A DNA stretch of 64,000 nt, from contig DAIDMK010000003.1 in the NCBI GenBank assembly GCA_027449025.1, forward strand, positions 1 to 64,000, in the 5' to 3' direction. Under the pieces are notes generated by a model. That model had not been told where the DNA came from. It made no database searches and saw only the letters and a list, made by a program, of their open reading frames with translations. Below are positions 24,373 through 34,874 of the stretch, one piece after another; within the stretch, counting starts at the first letter, position 1; each line of letters begins with the position of its first letter. This DNA comes from Lutibacter sp. (lineage in GTDB: Bacteria > Bacteroidota > Bacteroidia > Flavobacteriales > Flavobacteriaceae). The position numbers and the translations under genes are program-made.

Positions 24373-26633
24373 TATTTCTTCTTGGTAGCATAAAGTTCTA
24401 ACAAATCCATAGTAGCTTTTATCAAATCTTCTGTTTCTAACAAAATACTAAAGTAAAGTGTCGTGTTTTTCGGGCTGGATTCTGTGGTTCTTGTGCGCTC
24501 AACCTGTTTTTGGGCATTGATAGATACCTGTTTTAGCAGATTTCTCTTTTCATCAAGTATGGAGCTAATTTTATTGAAAGAGCGATCATCAAAAATGATT
24601 CTTATTTCTGTAAAAAGATGGTTTAATTTTTCCGCTATTTCCTTTAATTCCTTAGCCTGACTAGGTTTCAAACCCTTATGATTGTTATGGATGTGTTTGT
24701 GGCTTACTTTTGAAATAAACCCAACCGATTGTGCAATGTCTTGCAAGTCTCCAATTACATCAATATAAAAAGTACTTGCGCTAACGGATGTTTCATCCAA
24801 ATTTTTAATAAAATAGAATATATTATTTTGTAAATCCTCAATCTCAGATTCTAATTTTACGACGGTGTTTTTGGCTTTTTTTAAGGTTGGTAAATCTTGT
24901 TTTATCAACCCATTAATTGTGTTTTCATTAATTTTGCTTACCCTTTTCAACACTTTAGAAATATTGTCGGCACTTTCTTCAATAACGCCTTTTACCGATT
25001 TGCTTTCTGCATTGTTTAGGCTGTCTTCTGCTTTGGTTTCTTTTGACTTTTTCAAATGGTTAACGGAGTTTCTAACCAATAAAAAAATAGCGATTAATAA
25101 TAAAATGGCAATCATTGTGGGACCTCCAAGATAAATTAAGTAGGCTGTTATTCCGGCAGCAACAAAAGCCATAAAAGCTGTAAAAAACCAGCCGCCAATT
25201 ACATTTAACACACCAGCAACCCTATAAACGGCACTTTCACTTCCCCAAGCCCTATCAGCTAAAGAAGAACCCATGGCAACCATAAAAGTCACATAAGTTG
25301 TTGATAAAGGCAATTTATAAGATGTTGCAATTGAAATTAAAACTCCGGCAACCATTAAATTAACGGCTGCTCGCACCAAATCAAAAGCAGGCAATTCAAG
25401 TTTTTTTCCGCCTGCTAACTCAATAATAGGCTTTTCAAATTGATTGTCAATTTTATCCAAAACTGCGTTTGGGGTTATAAATGTCAAATATTTAGCAAAC
25501 ATCATGGATGTTCTTACAAGCCCCCTCGATAAAAAGTTAGGTTCAAAACGTTCTTTGGTATCTGATTGGCTGGACAAATCAACCGATGTTTTTACAACTG
25601 CTTTTGCTTTTGAGGAAAACCATAAAGTAAGTACCATAACCAATCCTGCTATAAACAGTAAAAAGGTTGGGGTAGCAACTTTGGTTCCTAGAACGTCCAT
25701 GGCAAATTCAGTGTCAAGAACTCCTGAAGCTGACCAGGCTTCATAAGATTGCCAACCTGCAATAGGTACACCAATAAAATTTACCAAATCGTTGCCTGCA
25801 AAAGCCAATGCCAATGCAAAAGTACCTACAATGATGACAATTTTATAGATGTTAATTTTAAAATATTTTATAAGAATATAAGAGATTACCGACCAAATTA
25901 TTAAATTTATGGCAATAATTTGAAGCACGAAATGTTCAATAAATAACTTGATTGTTATTTGACCGATAAGTTCAAATTTTTCTGATGCAAAATTTGTTCC
26001 TCCGATTCCTTTTAGCAGTATAAAATAAAACATGGAAGTTAATGCAATACCGCCAAACAAAGCGTTTATCCAATTGGCTTTTTTCTCAAAATTAAAGGAA
26101 AGTAGCAATCGTGAAAAAAACTGTACGAAAGCTCCCACAGAGAAGGCGATTACAACCGACATCAATATACCAATAATTATTTGGGTTGCCTTTGAGGTAT
26201 TTATGTAGTTTACAAAATCAGCAAAATTTCCACCATCAGCGCCTATTTTAATTAAGGCAACAGCTACTGCGGCTCCCAATAATTCAAACACAATTGAAAC
26301 GGTTGTGGATGTTGGAAGACCAATGGAGTTAAAGAAATCTAATAATAAAATGTCTGTTAACATGACAGCCATAAAAATGATCATAATTTCGCTGAACACG
26401 AACATTTCGGGATTAAAAATCCCATTTCGAGCAACTTCCATCATGCCGCTAGAAAAGATTGCCCCTAAGGCAATACCAATACTTGCAACAATCATGATGG
26501 TTTTAAAAGAAACAGCTTTTGACCCTATCGCAGAATTTAAAAAGTTAACGGCATCATTGCTGACCCCTACAATCAAATCGGTAATGGCTAAAACACCAAG
26601 GGCAACAATCATTAAAAAGTAAAAATTATCCAT
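24372..26633 (-). CDS. Inorganic phosphate transporter of the PiT family with a PhoU-like C-terminal part
   Basis: 753 residues. The first 540 or so are membrane-embedded with the two repeated PiT motifs (VSNDAVNFLNSAIGSKA near residue 25 and GNDLVNFIGVPIAGWQSY near 290) and a second half that includes LPLSTTYVTFMVAMGSSLAD. After LIYLGGPTMIAILLLIAIFL the remaining 200 residues are helical and charged (VKLESEIEDLQNNIFYFIKN, HIHNNHKGLKPSQAKELKEI), resembling PhoU-type coiled bundles. PiT transporters are phosphate/cation symporters in the inner membrane; the PhoU-like tail probably tunes activity. It is convergent with the operon to its left. Confidence 0.88.
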   Translation of the reverse strand: MDNFYFLMIVALGVLAITDLIVGVSNDAVNFLNSAIGSKAVSFKTIMIVASIGIALGAIFSSGMMEVARNGIFNPEMFVFSEIMIIFMAVMLTDILLLDFFNSIGLPTSTTVSIVFELLGAAVAVALIKIGADGGNFADFVNYINTSKATQIIIGILMSVVIAFSVGAFVQFFSRLLLSFNFEKKANWINALFGGIALTSMFYFILLKGIGGTNFASEKFELIGQITIKLFIEHFVLQIIAINLIIWSVISYILIKYFKINIYKIVIIVGTFALALAFAGNDLVNFIGVPIAGWQSYEAWSASGVLDTEFAMDVLGTKVATPTFLLFIAGLVMVLTLWFSSKAKAVVKTSVDLSSQSDTKERFEPNFLSRGLVRTSMMFAKYLTFITPNAVLDKIDNQFEKPIIELAGGKKLELPAFDLVRAAVNLMVAGVLISIATSYKLPLSTTYVTFMVAMGSSLADRAWGSESAVYRVAGVLNVIGGWFFTAFMAFVAAGITAYLIYLGGPTMIAILLLIAIFLLVRNSVNHLKKSKETKAEDSLNNAESKSVKGVIEESADNISKVLKRVSKINENTINGLIKQDLPTLKKAKNTVVKLESEIEDLQNNIFYFIKNLDETSVSASTFYIDVIGDLQDIAQSVGFISKVSHKHIHNNHKGLKPSQAKELKEIAEKLNHLFTEIRIIFDDRSFNKISSILDEKRNLLKQVSINAQKQVERTRTTESSPKNTTLYFSILLETEDLIKATMDLLELYATKKK

Positions 26634-26971
26634 ATTTTGGGTATCTTTTGAATTTGGTAAAAGTAACTAGATATTTTTTTTTATGCTATTAAATTATATT
26701 ATTTCTTAAACTTTGATGGATTATCCCTAAAATAGCAAGCATATTTAATCATTATCTCATTTTTATAGGCAATACGGTGGTTTTTTGTTTCGTTTGATAA
26801 CTATTTTAATGATTTTTTTAGGGCTCAGACTTTATTTCTGCTAATTTAAATAAAAAAGGTTACCAGTTTTATGGCAACCTAAGTGTTAAATGAAGCATTG
26901 GTAGATTTTTAAAACTCATTTTAAGTTATTTAAACAATCTGTTTTTGATGTTTTGGGGTATCTAAATGCTA
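26634..26971. other. 338-base gap between the PiT and pst/phoU genes
   Basis: It contains the leader of the PiT gene (AT-rich, with no clear TAnnTTTG element) and a minus-strand terminator for phoU, listed separately. I see no gene. Confidence 0.5.
26852..26880 (-). terminator. Terminator downstream of phoU
   Basis: AGGTTACCA and TGGCAACCT (26857-26865 and 26872-26880) form a nine-bp stem with one mismatch; on the minus strand a T run (TTTTTT) follows, about 100 bases beyond the phoU stop. Confidence 0.65.
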
Positions 26972-27634
26972 TTATTTTTTCTTTTTATGCTTTAAAATTT
27001 CTGCATCAATATAAAAGATAATGCTTTCAGAAATATTTTTTAGTAAATCGCCAATTTTTTCAAATTTTTTCATGACCACCAAAGCCATTAAATATTGCCT
27101 AATTAATTCAGGGTGTTTAACAGCATCTTCAGCAACTATATTGAAAGCATTTGTGTTTATTTCATTGATAATTTTATCTTTCTTAAATACTTTTCGTGCA
27201 GCTTTTATATTTTCATTGATATAGGCGGTTTCCACATCCTTAAACATACTGTCAAGTGTTTCATACATGAGATTAAATTGCATTCTATCAACAAGTTCAG
27301 GTACTAGCTTTTGGTTTAAATCTACTGTATGGTTTGCGATATCAAATGACTGATCACCAATTCGTTCTAAATTATAATTAATTTTAAGGAGTGCCAAAGC
27401 AAATCTTAAATCGGATGCCACTGGATTATATAGCGCAATAAAACGATCAGTGTCTCTTTCAATTTTTAAATCAAGCGCATTTACCCTGTTTTCTTTTCTA
27501 ATAATTTCCTCTGCTAAATCGGTGTCAAAAATAGTAAAAGCTTCATAAGCAAGTTGGACCTGGTTATGGCATAAGCTTAACATTTCTTCTCCTATCTGAC
27601 TTAAAGCAACTCTTTGTTCTTCAATATTTATCAT
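26972..27634 (-). CDS. phoU: Phosphate signalling protein PhoU
   Basis: 220 residues, the usual length, in two tandem three-helix PhoU domains. Recognisable blocks are YEAFTIFDTDLAEEIIRKEN and NALDLKIERDTDRFIAL in the first half, PVASDLRFALALLKINYNLE with RIGDQSFDIANH (the metal-site consensus), and MKKFEKIGDLLKNISESIIF in the second half. PhoU links the Pst transporter to control of phosphate uptake and to the Pho regulon sensor. It is downstream of pstB in the pstSCAB-phoU order, with an 11-base gap. Confidence 0.95.
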   Translation of the reverse strand: MINIEEQRVALSQIGEEMLSLCHNQVQLAYEAFTIFDTDLAEEIIRKENRVNALDLKIERDTDRFIALYNPVASDLRFALALLKINYNLERIGDQSFDIANHTVDLNQKLVPELVDRMQFNLMYETLDSMFKDVETAYINENIKAARKVFKKDKIINEINTNAFNIVAEDAVKHPELIRQYLMALVVMKKFEKIGDLLKNISESIIFYIDAEILKHKKKK

Positions 27635-27645
27635 AATTTTATTTT

Positions 27646-28458
27646 TTAGCCGAATCTGCCCGTTATATAATTTTCTGTTTGCTTTTTTTCCGGATTTGTA
27701 AATATTTTTTTTGTTTTATCAAACTCAATCAATTCTCCCATATAAAAGAACGCAGTGTAATCACTAATTCTTGATGCCTGTTGCATATTATGGGTAACAA
27801 TAATAATGGTATAATCCTGTTTTAGCTGATAAATTAATTCCTCAATTTTTGCTGTGGAAATAGGGTCTAAAGCTGAAGTAGGCTCATCCATCAATAAAAT
27901 GGAAGGTTCAACAGCCAAGGTTCTTGCAATACATAAGCGCTGTTGTTGTCCGCCCGACAAAGCTAAAGCCGATTTGTTTAAATTGTCCTTGACCTCATTC
28001 CATAAATCTGCTTGAACTAAGGCTTTTTCTACACGTTGCGCAATCAATTCTTTATCTTTTATCCCTTGAATTTTTAATCCATAGGCAACATTTTCAAAAA
28101 TGGATTTTGGGAATGGATTTGGTTTTTGAAACACCATGCCAACCTCTTTTCTAAGCTCTTCAACCTGTGTTTTTTTCCCATAGATATTAGCATCGTCTAT
28201 TTTTATTTTGCCTTCCATTTTAAAATCATCCACATAGTCATTCATCCGATTAAATAACCTCAAAAAAGTAGATTTCCCGCAGCCTGAAGGGCCTATAAAG
28301 GCGGTTATGCTTTTTGGTTTGATGTTCATGGAAATATTATTAATGGCTAAAAAATCACCATAAAAAACACTTACATTTTTAGCGTGTAATTTATATTTTT
28401 CAGAAGTGGAAGTTTCTGTTTTAGTCTCGTCTGTTTTTACTGTCATTATAGCACTCAT
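27646..28458 (-). CDS. pstB: Phosphate ABC transporter ATP-binding protein PstB
   Basis: 270 residues, standard for PstB. Walker [21 protein letters not shown]-loop [21 protein letters not shown] signature [17 protein letters not shown], Walker [14 protein letters not shown] and switch His in [10 protein letters not shown]. The start used includes a charged N-terminal extension of about 25 residues before the domain (ahead of [14 protein letters not shown]); an internal ATG at codon 5 (MTVKTD) is possible. It follows pstA by a four-base gap. Confidence 0.95.
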   Translation of the reverse strand: MSAIMTVKTDETKTETSTSEKYKLHAKNVSVFYGDFLAINNISMNIKPKSITAFIGPSGCGKSTFLRLFNRMNDYVDDFKMEGKIKIDDANIYGKKTQVEELRKEVGMVFQKPNPFPKSIFENVAYGLKIQGIKDKELIAQRVEKALVQADLWNEVKDNLNKSALALSGGQQQRLCIARTLAVEPSILLMDEPTSALDPISTAKIEELIYQLKQDYTIIIVTHNMQQASRISDYTAFFYMGELIEFDKTKKIFTNPEKKQTENYITGRFG

Positions 28459-28462
28459 TGAA

Positions 28463-29317
28463 TTATTGTAATTTTTTTTGCCATTTGTTTCTAAAATAAA
28501 CAGCTATTCCATTCATAACAAATGTAATTAGCAATAATATTATTATAGCAGCTGAAGCTGCAACTGCAAACCCTTGTTGTGGTCTTGTAGTCCAATTAAA
28601 TATTTGCATCGGCAACACAGAAAATGTGTCAAAAAGTGAATGTGGCACAAAAGGCACATAAGCCATCGCACCAACCACAATTAAAGGTGCTGTTTCACCA
28701 ATTGCTCTAGATAAAGAGAGAATGATTCCTGTAGTAATACCGCCGAAAGAAGATGGTAAGACAACGCTCCGTATCGTTTGCCATTTAGAGGCGCCCAACG
28801 CAAACGAAGCTTCTTTCAATGATGGCGGCACCGCTTTTATGGCTTCTCTTGTTGCCACAATAATTATTGGTAAAATTAAAAGAGACAAGGTTAAACTGCC
28901 TGATAAAATACTGCCCCCAAAGTTAAAATATCGAACAAAAATACCCAATCCCAGCAATCCATAAATAATGGAAGGAACACCCGCTAAATTTGAAATATTA
29001 ATTTCCAATAAAGATGACAATCTCGACTTTTTTGAATATTCTTCCAAATAAATACCCGCACCAACTCCTATTGGAATCGCAAAAATAATTGTTAAGAGCA
29101 TTAAATCCAATGTGCCAATAATGGCAGTATAAATTCCCGCTTGTTCCGGTTTTCTTGATGGTAAACCAGTTAAAAAATCCCAATTAATTCTTGTAAAACC
29201 TACCCGCAGGATGTTATAAATTAAAATGGCCAAAATTAAAATGCCAAAAAAGGTAAATAACACACCTAAAGCTTTAAATGCTTGGTCTTTATATCTATTT
29301 TTCTTTAAATTATTCAT
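28463..29317 (-). CDS. pstA: Phosphate ABC transporter permease PstA
   Basis: 284 residues with six membrane helices and the PstA/PstC-type inner-membrane permease EAA loop ([20 protein letters not shown]). Other family blocks: [53 protein letters not shown]. Its start lies eight bases inside the end of pstC, so the two are translationally coupled. Confidence 0.95.
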   Translation of the reverse strand: MNNLKKNRYKDQAFKALGVLFTFFGILILAILIYNILRVGFTRINWDFLTGLPSRKPEQAGIYTAIIGTLDLMLLTIIFAIPIGVGAGIYLEEYSKKSRLSSLLEINISNLAGVPSIIYGLLGLGIFVRYFNFGGSILSGSLTLSLLILPIIIVATREAIKAVPPSLKEASFALGASKWQTIRSVVLPSSFGGITTGIILSLSRAIGETAPLIVVGAMAYVPFVPHSLFDTFSVLPMQIFNWTTRPQQGFAVAASAAIIILLLITFVMNGIAVYFRNKWQKKLQ

Positions 29318-30185
29318 ATTTTTCTTGGTACTTTTTCTTAATCCAAAAACTAATACTATTCAACGTAAAGGTAAATAAAAACAGGGTAAGGCCTGCGGCA
29401 AAAATAGTTTTATACTCTAGGGATCCTTGAGGGGCATCCCCTGAACTTACCTGCACAATATAGGAAGTAATAGTTTGGATTGGTATGGTTGGATTTAAAG
29501 TGAATTGGGCTTGTTGCCCGGCCGCAATAGCAACAATCATGGTTTCGCCAATTGCTCTCGAAATGGCTAATATGATGGACACAATGATTCCAGATGAAGC
29601 TGCCGGCACCATTACTTTAAATGCTGTTTGAAATCGGGTTGATCCCATTCCGAAAGCGGCTAATTTTAATGATTTTGGAACTGCATATAAGGCGTCTTCA
29701 CTTAATGAGGATATAAAGGGAATAATCATAATACCCATCACGATACCTGCTGATAAGGAATTAAATGTTTCTAAATCGGGGTATATGGTTTGTAAAAAAG
29801 GAGTTACAACAGATAGGGCAAAAAAACCATACACTACTGTAGGAATCGCCGCTAAAATTTCAAGAAATGGCTTTAAAGTTTTTCTAAAACCTTTAGGCGA
29901 ATACATATTTAAATAAATGGCAATGGTTAATCCTATTGGAAGCGCAACAGCAATTGCTATTGCCGAAGTTAGAAATGTTCCTGAAACCAATGCTAAAATA
30001 CCAAAGTGTTTTTCGCTGAATAAAGGTGTCCATTGTGTGTCGGTCAAAAACTCGAAAATTGACACATTTCTAAAAAATGAAATACTTTCAAACAGCAATA
30101 CTGCAATAATACCAATTGTTGTAAATATGGTAATAGAAGCACACAGCTTTAAAATGAGTTCAATTATTTTTTCTTTAACTTTCAT
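29310..30185 (-). CDS. pstC: Phosphate ABC transporter permease PstC
   Basis: 291 residues, six membrane helices, with the permease signature [20 protein letters not shown] and [20 protein letters not shown]; further [16 protein letters not shown] and [20 protein letters not shown]. PstC pairs with PstA. It lies 58 bases downstream of pstS. Confidence 0.95.
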   Translation of the reverse strand: MKVKEKIIELILKLCASITIFTTIGIIAVLLFESISFFRNVSIFEFLTDTQWTPLFSEKHFGILALVSGTFLTSAIAIAVALPIGLTIAIYLNMYSPKGFRKTLKPFLEILAAIPTVVYGFFALSVVTPFLQTIYPDLETFNSLSAGIVMGIMIIPFISSLSEDALYAVPKSLKLAAFGMGSTRFQTAFKVMVPAASSGIIVSIILAISRAIGETMIVAIAAGQQAQFTLNPTIPIQTITSYIVQVSSGDAPQGSLEYKTIFAAGLTLFLFTFTLNSISFWIKKKYQEKYE

Positions 30186-30242
30186 ATATTGGAATTGCCG
30201 ATAAGAAATCTTATCGGCAAATATATTTTTATAATAGCTTTG

Positions 30243-31178
30243 TTATTTAACTGACACTTTACTAAAAGTGGCTTTTTGTTCTTCATAACCACTTTGGGGC
30301 ATTGGAACATACCCAACTTCTTTTGATAATTGTGGGGCATTGTTTAAATAAAAATCTATAAAACTTTTAACTTCAGGGCGTTGAGCCGATTTTTTATTCA
30401 CAAAAATATATAATGACCTGGATAAAGGAGCATATTCATTGCTTGCCACGGTCTCTATACTTGGCAATACGGCACCTTTTCCACTATCAATGCCAACAAC
30501 TCCTAATTTCTCCTTATTTTCTTCATAATATGACAATCCAAAATAACCCAAGGCATAAGTGTCTTTTTCAATTCCCTGTACAGCAACATTATAATCTGAA
30601 ACCGCATTGTAATCAGTTCTGCTTGCGCCAGATTCTCCCATAATTACTTCAGTAAAGAAATCGTATGTGCCGTGTGAAGTGTTTGGACCATATAAATGAA
30701 TTTCTTCCTTTGGCCATTCTTTTCTTATATCACTCCATTTTTTAACGGTGCTATTAGGTTCCCAAAGTTTTTTAAGCTCCTCAACAGTCATTGTTTTAGC
30801 CCAAGTGTTTTCTTTATTTACAACAACAGAAATACCATCAAGCGCTATTGTTAATCGAACATAATCAATACCATTTTCTTTACAAAGTTCACTTTCTTTA
30901 TCTTTAATGTCTCTTGATGCAGCACTAATATCAGTAACGCCAGTTCCGAATTTTTTAAAACCTCCGCCAGTGCCAGACTCGCCAACAGTAACTTTCACTT
31001 GTGAATTAACTTTTAAAAATTCTTCAGCAACAGCTTCTGAAACAGGAAAAACAGTTCCTGACCCATCAATAGAAATTGAACCGATTAATGCTGCCGTTTC
31101 TCTATTTTCATTTTCTTTTTTGTTTCCGCAAGCTCCAATTACCAAAGCTAAGGACATCATAATTACTAGTTTTTTCAT
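30243..31178 (-). CDS. pstS: Phosphate-binding lipoprotein PstS
   Basis: 311 residues; lipoprotein signal with lipobox IGAC near residue 17 (MMSLALVIGACGNKK). The phosphate-binding signature GSISIDGSGTVFPVSEAVAE, then VTVGESGTGGGFKKFGTG, then the DGISVVVNKENTWA strand and RSLYIFVNKKSAQRPEVKSF are all typical of PstS. It is anchored to the membrane by lipid and delivers phosphate to PstCA. First of the pst genes downstream of an outer-membrane porin. Confidence 0.95.
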   Translation of the reverse strand: MKKLVIMMSLALVIGACGNKKENENRETAALIGSISIDGSGTVFPVSEAVAEEFLKVNSQVKVTVGESGTGGGFKKFGTGVTDISAASRDIKDKESELCKENGIDYVRLTIALDGISVVVNKENTWAKTMTVEELKKLWEPNSTVKKWSDIRKEWPKEEIHLYGPNTSHGTYDFFTEVIMGESGASRTDYNAVSDYNVAVQGIEKDTYALGYFGLSYYEENKEKLGVVGIDSGKGAVLPSIETVASNEYAPLSRSLYIFVNKKSAQRPEVKSFIDFYLNNAPQLSKEVGYVPMPQSGYEEQKATFSKVSVK

Positions 31179-31280
31179 TTTTATCTAATTTAAATTGTTG
31201 TGCAAAGGACTCATTTGATTGTTAAGTCTAGGTTAATTAAAAATTATTTATTTTCTGTTGTTTTCTTTATATTAAATGAA

Positions 31281-32288
31281 TTACAACTTAAATTCCGCGT
31301 TTAAAAATACCTGTGATTTGTTGTCTAATGACGAATCATCAAAACTAAAATCTTGGTAATTTAAAGAAAATTTAAGGCCTTTAACAGGAGCATATTGAAT
31401 TCCTGTTATAATTTGACTTCCGTTTTTGGCAATATTCCAGGCGACAGTTTCTCCAGTCAAAGTGTTTGAATTTAGTTGGTCATATCGGCCAAAAATTTCA
31501 ACTTTTTTGTTGATTACATAGGTTGAATAAAATGAAAAACCATCCAATTCATGGTTAACTGCCGGACTTGCATATTTTTTGCCGTTGTTTAATTTATTGT
31601 ATTCTGCACCAAATCTCCAATCAGATGCTTTATAACCTGCAAATAAGGCCAGTGCGGTAATTGCTTTCGAATCGGTGGTTGGTTGGGCGTCCATATAAAT
31701 TTTTGTGGTCATCCCTTTTATGGGTTCAAACACCAAACTTCCACCAAATTTTTGATTACCGTCTTGATCCTGTAAATTTTTGTACCCTTCACCATTAACA
31801 ATCAAAAAATTTGCCTTTAATGTTTTGGAGATTATAAATTCTGCATTTACACCCAAATCGGCACTTGTGCCAAATCCATATACATCTTGATATGAACTAA
31901 ATATATACCGATAGCCCCAAAAATCTTCCTGGTCATTAAATTGTTTTAGGCCAATTAATCCCATGCTTAATTTCACGCCTTCAGCAACTTTCCAATCCAA
32001 TTGCGCTGCTTTTAAAAATGCCGTATAGTCACTTCCTCCAGTATTGCTGCCAACATCAAAGGTGATTTTTGTTGAAATATTTTTACTGAAATTATATTGA
32101 TAGCCAAAATAAGAACGTTTTAGCTCAAAAGCACTTTTTTTGGTTGCATTTTGGGAAAGATCTGTATGGTAATTCCAAAAAACTTTAAACTGAACATCAC
32201 CGCTTGGCTTAAATTCTTCTGTTGTGTTTTGGGAAAATGAATAAATTGTTAAAAGGAGTGCACTTAAAAATAATAATTGTTTTTTCAT
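31281..32288 (-). CDS. Outer-membrane porin, probably phosphate-selective (OprP/OprO-like)
   Basis: 335 residues with a signal peptide (LLFLSALLLTIYSFSQ) and a beta-barrel pattern throughout: alternating polar and aromatic strands such as FKVFWNYHTDLSQ, SYFGYQYNFSKNISTKITFD and LKFSLNYQDFSF, ending in an aromatic-rich strand with terminal F-x-L (VFLNAEFKL) that serves as an assembly signal. Its place immediately ahead of pstSCAB-phoU argues for phosphate passage across the outer membrane. Being first, it probably shares a phosphate-controlled promoter with the rest. Confidence 0.75.
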   Translation of the reverse strand: MKKQLLFLSALLLTIYSFSQNTTEEFKPSGDVQFKVFWNYHTDLSQNATKKSAFELKRSYFGYQYNFSKNISTKITFDVGSNTGGSDYTAFLKAAQLDWKVAEGVKLSMGLIGLKQFNDQEDFWGYRYIFSSYQDVYGFGTSADLGVNAEFIISKTLKANFLIVNGEGYKNLQDQDGNQKFGGSLVFEPIKGMTTKIYMDAQPTTDSKAITALALFAGYKASDWRFGAEYNKLNNGKKYASPAVNHELDGFSFYSTYVINKKVEIFGRYDQLNSNTLTGETVAWNIAKNGSQIITGIQYAPVKGLKFSLNYQDFSFDDSSLDNKSQVFLNAEFKL

Positions 32289-32758
32289 TCTAATCTACTT
32301 TAATTTATATTTACCAACAGGTAAACTTTTATGATTAACTTTTAAAATTATGATATTTTTCAATTGTCAATATTGACGAACATCATTTTTTTTATTCACA
32401 GCCAAATTTCTTTGGCAATGATTTTTTTATTTAAAATTTACAATGAAGTATGAAAAAAGCGATTGATGCTTTAATTTTTGGTTCATCAGATATTAGTTTT
32501 TGTCGCTGCAAAGAACTCATGGGTTTGTTAAGTTAATGTTAAGCGAGTGTTACCAATTCAATAAAGTTATAAGTGTTAAAAAGGCCGCCTAAAAAGGCAG
32601 CCTCAGACATTTCATAAAGTAGTTGACAAAAACTAATGGATATTATGAAAAGAAATATTTAAAGCTTGTTTAAATACATCACAAATTTCAGTTAATAAAC
32701 TCTGTTTTGTGTAACTAAATCATTATGTAATTATTAAATATTCCTAGCAAATATCTAT
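32289..32758. other. 470-base gap upstream of the porin-pst operon
   Basis: The plus side of the gap (32289-32420) is the porin/pst leader. It holds a 12-bp perfect palindrome GTCAATATTGAC at 32366-32377, about 78 bases before the porin ATG, and GCCAAATTTCTTTGGC (32401-32416). The far side (32578-32603) holds the aspS terminator. No gene is seen. The palindrome is a plausible operator but I cannot assign a regulator. Confidence 0.4.
32578..32603 (-). terminator. Terminator downstream of aspS
   Basis: AGGCCGCCT and AGGCAGCCT (32582-32590, 32595-32603) pair with one mismatch around AAAA; on the minus strand the hairpin is followed by five T. It lies 155 bases beyond the aspS stop codon. Confidence 0.65.
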
Positions 32759-34513
32759 CTATAAAGGCAAATTTATTTTTAAACACAATTCTTTCAACTG
32801 TTCATCATCTATTTGGGAAGGCGCATCTATCATCACATCACGGCCGCTGTTGTTTTTAGGGAATGCAATAAAATCGCGAATCGTTTCCTGTCCGCCCAAA
32901 ATAGCCGTTAATCGGTCTAGTCCAAAAGCAATTCCGCCGTGGGGCGGCGCACCATATTCAAAAGCATTCATTAAAAATCCGAATTGCTCTTTTGCTTTTT
33001 CAGGTGTAAAACCTAAATGGTTAAACATCAAAGCCTGTGTTTGTTTGTCGTGGATACGAATAGAACCGCCGCCAATTTCATTTCCGTTCAACACCAAATC
33101 ATAAGCGTTGGCGCGAACTTTTCCCGGATTGGTGTCTAACATACCCATATCTTCTGGCTTTGGCGAGGTAAACGGATGGTGCATGGCATGAAAACGTTTG
33201 GTTTCTTCATCCCATTCCAACAAAGGAAAATCAACCACCCATAAAGGTGCAAATTCTTTCGGATTTCTTAAACCCAATCTATTTGCCATTTCCATACGCA
33301 ATACGCTCAATTGCCCGCGCACTTTATCGGCAACACCCGATAAAACGCAAATTAGGTCACCGGCTTTTGCTCCGGTTATTTCGGCCCATTTTTTTAAATC
33401 GGCTTCATCGTAAAATTTATCGACAGATGATTTAAAGGTGCCGTCATCATTACAACGTACATAAACCATTCCCGAAGCACCAACTTGCGGGCGTTTCAAA
33501 AATTCAATTAAGCCATCAATTTCTTTTCTTGTAAACACATTTCCTCCAGGAACTGAAATTCCAACAACCAATTCTGCAGTGTTAAAAATCCCAAAATCTT
33601 TGTGTTGTGCAACAGCATTCAATTCGCCGAATTCCATCCCAAAACGGATATCTGGTTTGTCGTTTCCATATTTGCGCATTGCGTCATCATAGGTCATTCT
33701 TGGAAATTTGGAAATTTCAACACCATTCACCTCTTTTAACAAATGACGTGTCAATCCTTCAAAAGCATTTAAAATATCTTCTTGTTCAACAAAGGCCATT
33801 TCACAGTCAATTTGCGTAAACTCAGGCTGTCTGTCGGCACGCAAATCCTCATCCCTAAAACATTTCACAATTTGAAAATATTTATCCAATCCGCCAACCA
33901 TCAGCAATTGCTTAAAAGTCTGTGGCGATTGTGGCAAAGCATAAAACTGCCCTGCATTCATACGGCTTGGCACCACAAAATCGCGCGCACCTTCGGGCGT
34001 TGATTTAATCAAATAAGGTGTTTCTACCTCAATAAACCCTTCCCCAGAAAGATATTTTCTGGTCTCCATCGCCACCTTACTTCTAAAAATCAAGTTATTT
34101 TTTACCGAATTTCTTCTAATATCCAGGTAACGATATTTCATCCGTAACTCATCGCCACCGTCCGTTTCATCTTCAATGGTAAATGGCGGTACCAAAGATT
34201 TGTTCAAAATAGTCAGTTCTTTCACCAATATTTCAATGTCACCGGTTGGCATATTTGCGTTTTTGGAAACACGTTCAATCACCTCACCTTTTACCTGAAT
34301 CACAAATTCTCGACCCAGCATTTTGGCTTTTTCCATCATTTCTTTAGGCGTGCGATCTCCATCAAAAATCAACTGCGTAATGCCGTAGCGGTCACGCAAA
34401 TCAACCCAAATCATAAATCCTTTATCGCGCGTTTTTTGCACCCAGCCAGCCAAAGTAACTTCCTGACCTAAATTTTCTAATCGTAATTCTCCGTTTTTAT
34501 GCGTTCTGTACAT
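32759..34513 (-). CDS. aspS: Aspartate-tRNA ligase
   Basis: 584 residues, the bacterial length. N-terminal OB anticodon-binding domain ([20 protein letters not shown]), class II catalytic core with motif 2 in [20 protein letters not shown], an inserted GAD domain typical of bacterial AspRS ([19 protein letters not shown]), and motif 3 in [15 protein letters not shown]. Catalyses aspartylation of tRNA-Asp. It stands alone with its own terminator. On the minus strand TAAATTTG (34536-34543) lies 23 bases upstream of the ATG and may be its -7 element. Confidence 0.97.
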   Translation of the reverse strand: MYRTHKNGELRLENLGQEVTLAGWVQKTRDKGFMIWVDLRDRYGITQLIFDGDRTPKEMMEKAKMLGREFVIQVKGEVIERVSKNANMPTGDIEILVKELTILNKSLVPPFTIEDETDGGDELRMKYRYLDIRRNSVKNNLIFRSKVAMETRKYLSGEGFIEVETPYLIKSTPEGARDFVVPSRMNAGQFYALPQSPQTFKQLLMVGGLDKYFQIVKCFRDEDLRADRQPEFTQIDCEMAFVEQEDILNAFEGLTRHLLKEVNGVEISKFPRMTYDDAMRKYGNDKPDIRFGMEFGELNAVAQHKDFGIFNTAELVVGISVPGGNVFTRKEIDGLIEFLKRPQVGASGMVYVRCNDDGTFKSSVDKFYDEADLKKWAEITGAKAGDLICVLSGVADKVRGQLSVLRMEMANRLGLRNPKEFAPLWVVDFPLLEWDEETKRFHAMHHPFTSPKPEDMGMLDTNPGKVRANAYDLVLNGNEIGGGSIRIHDKQTQALMFNHLGFTPEKAKEQFGFLMNAFEYGAPPHGGIAFGLDRLTAILGGQETIRDFIAFPKNNSGRDVMIDAPSQIDDEQLKELCLKINLPL

Positions 34514-34874
34514 CGTAATCTTTTTTAAGAAAGCACAAATTTAGTGATTTAGCCCGTAGTTTTTAAAGTTATCAATCTTTTTTTGGGGGTTCCATTTGCA
34601 AATGCAAATGTCAGGCTTTCGGCACTCGCGTTTTTTGCTGAAATACGCAAAAAAGCGCTCAAACAAATGCCTCAATCCTTAACCCTTTGTAGGCGATAAT
34701 GCGGTTGATTGGAAATGCGAATGGCTTTAGATTGGAATTGATATAAAAAAAACAGTTTAGGAAAACCAAACTGCCTTTTAAATTTTTTTCTTGTAGATAT
34801 AACTTTTGTGGAAGAAAACAATGCACAATTCTTCTCCGCGAGTATTCAAATGTTATTTCCTAAATACATTGCTT
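34514..34874. repeat. 361-base gap with a C/G-rich repeat-like block and the nar terminator
   Basis: Bases 34580-34705 hold GTTCCATTTGCAAATGCAAATGT, then CAGGCTTTCGGCACTCGCG, then GCGTTTTTTGC facing CGCAAAAAAGCG, a set of short palindromes in an otherwise AT-rich gap, of the same style as the block at 6276. I see no gene. Confidence 0.4.
34745..34773 (-). terminator. Terminator of the nar operon
   Basis: CAGTTT (34753-34758) and AAACTG (34768-34773), extended by GG/CC, form a hairpin with one bulged base; on the minus strand a run of eight T follows. It lies about 100 bases past the narI stop codon. Confidence 0.7.
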
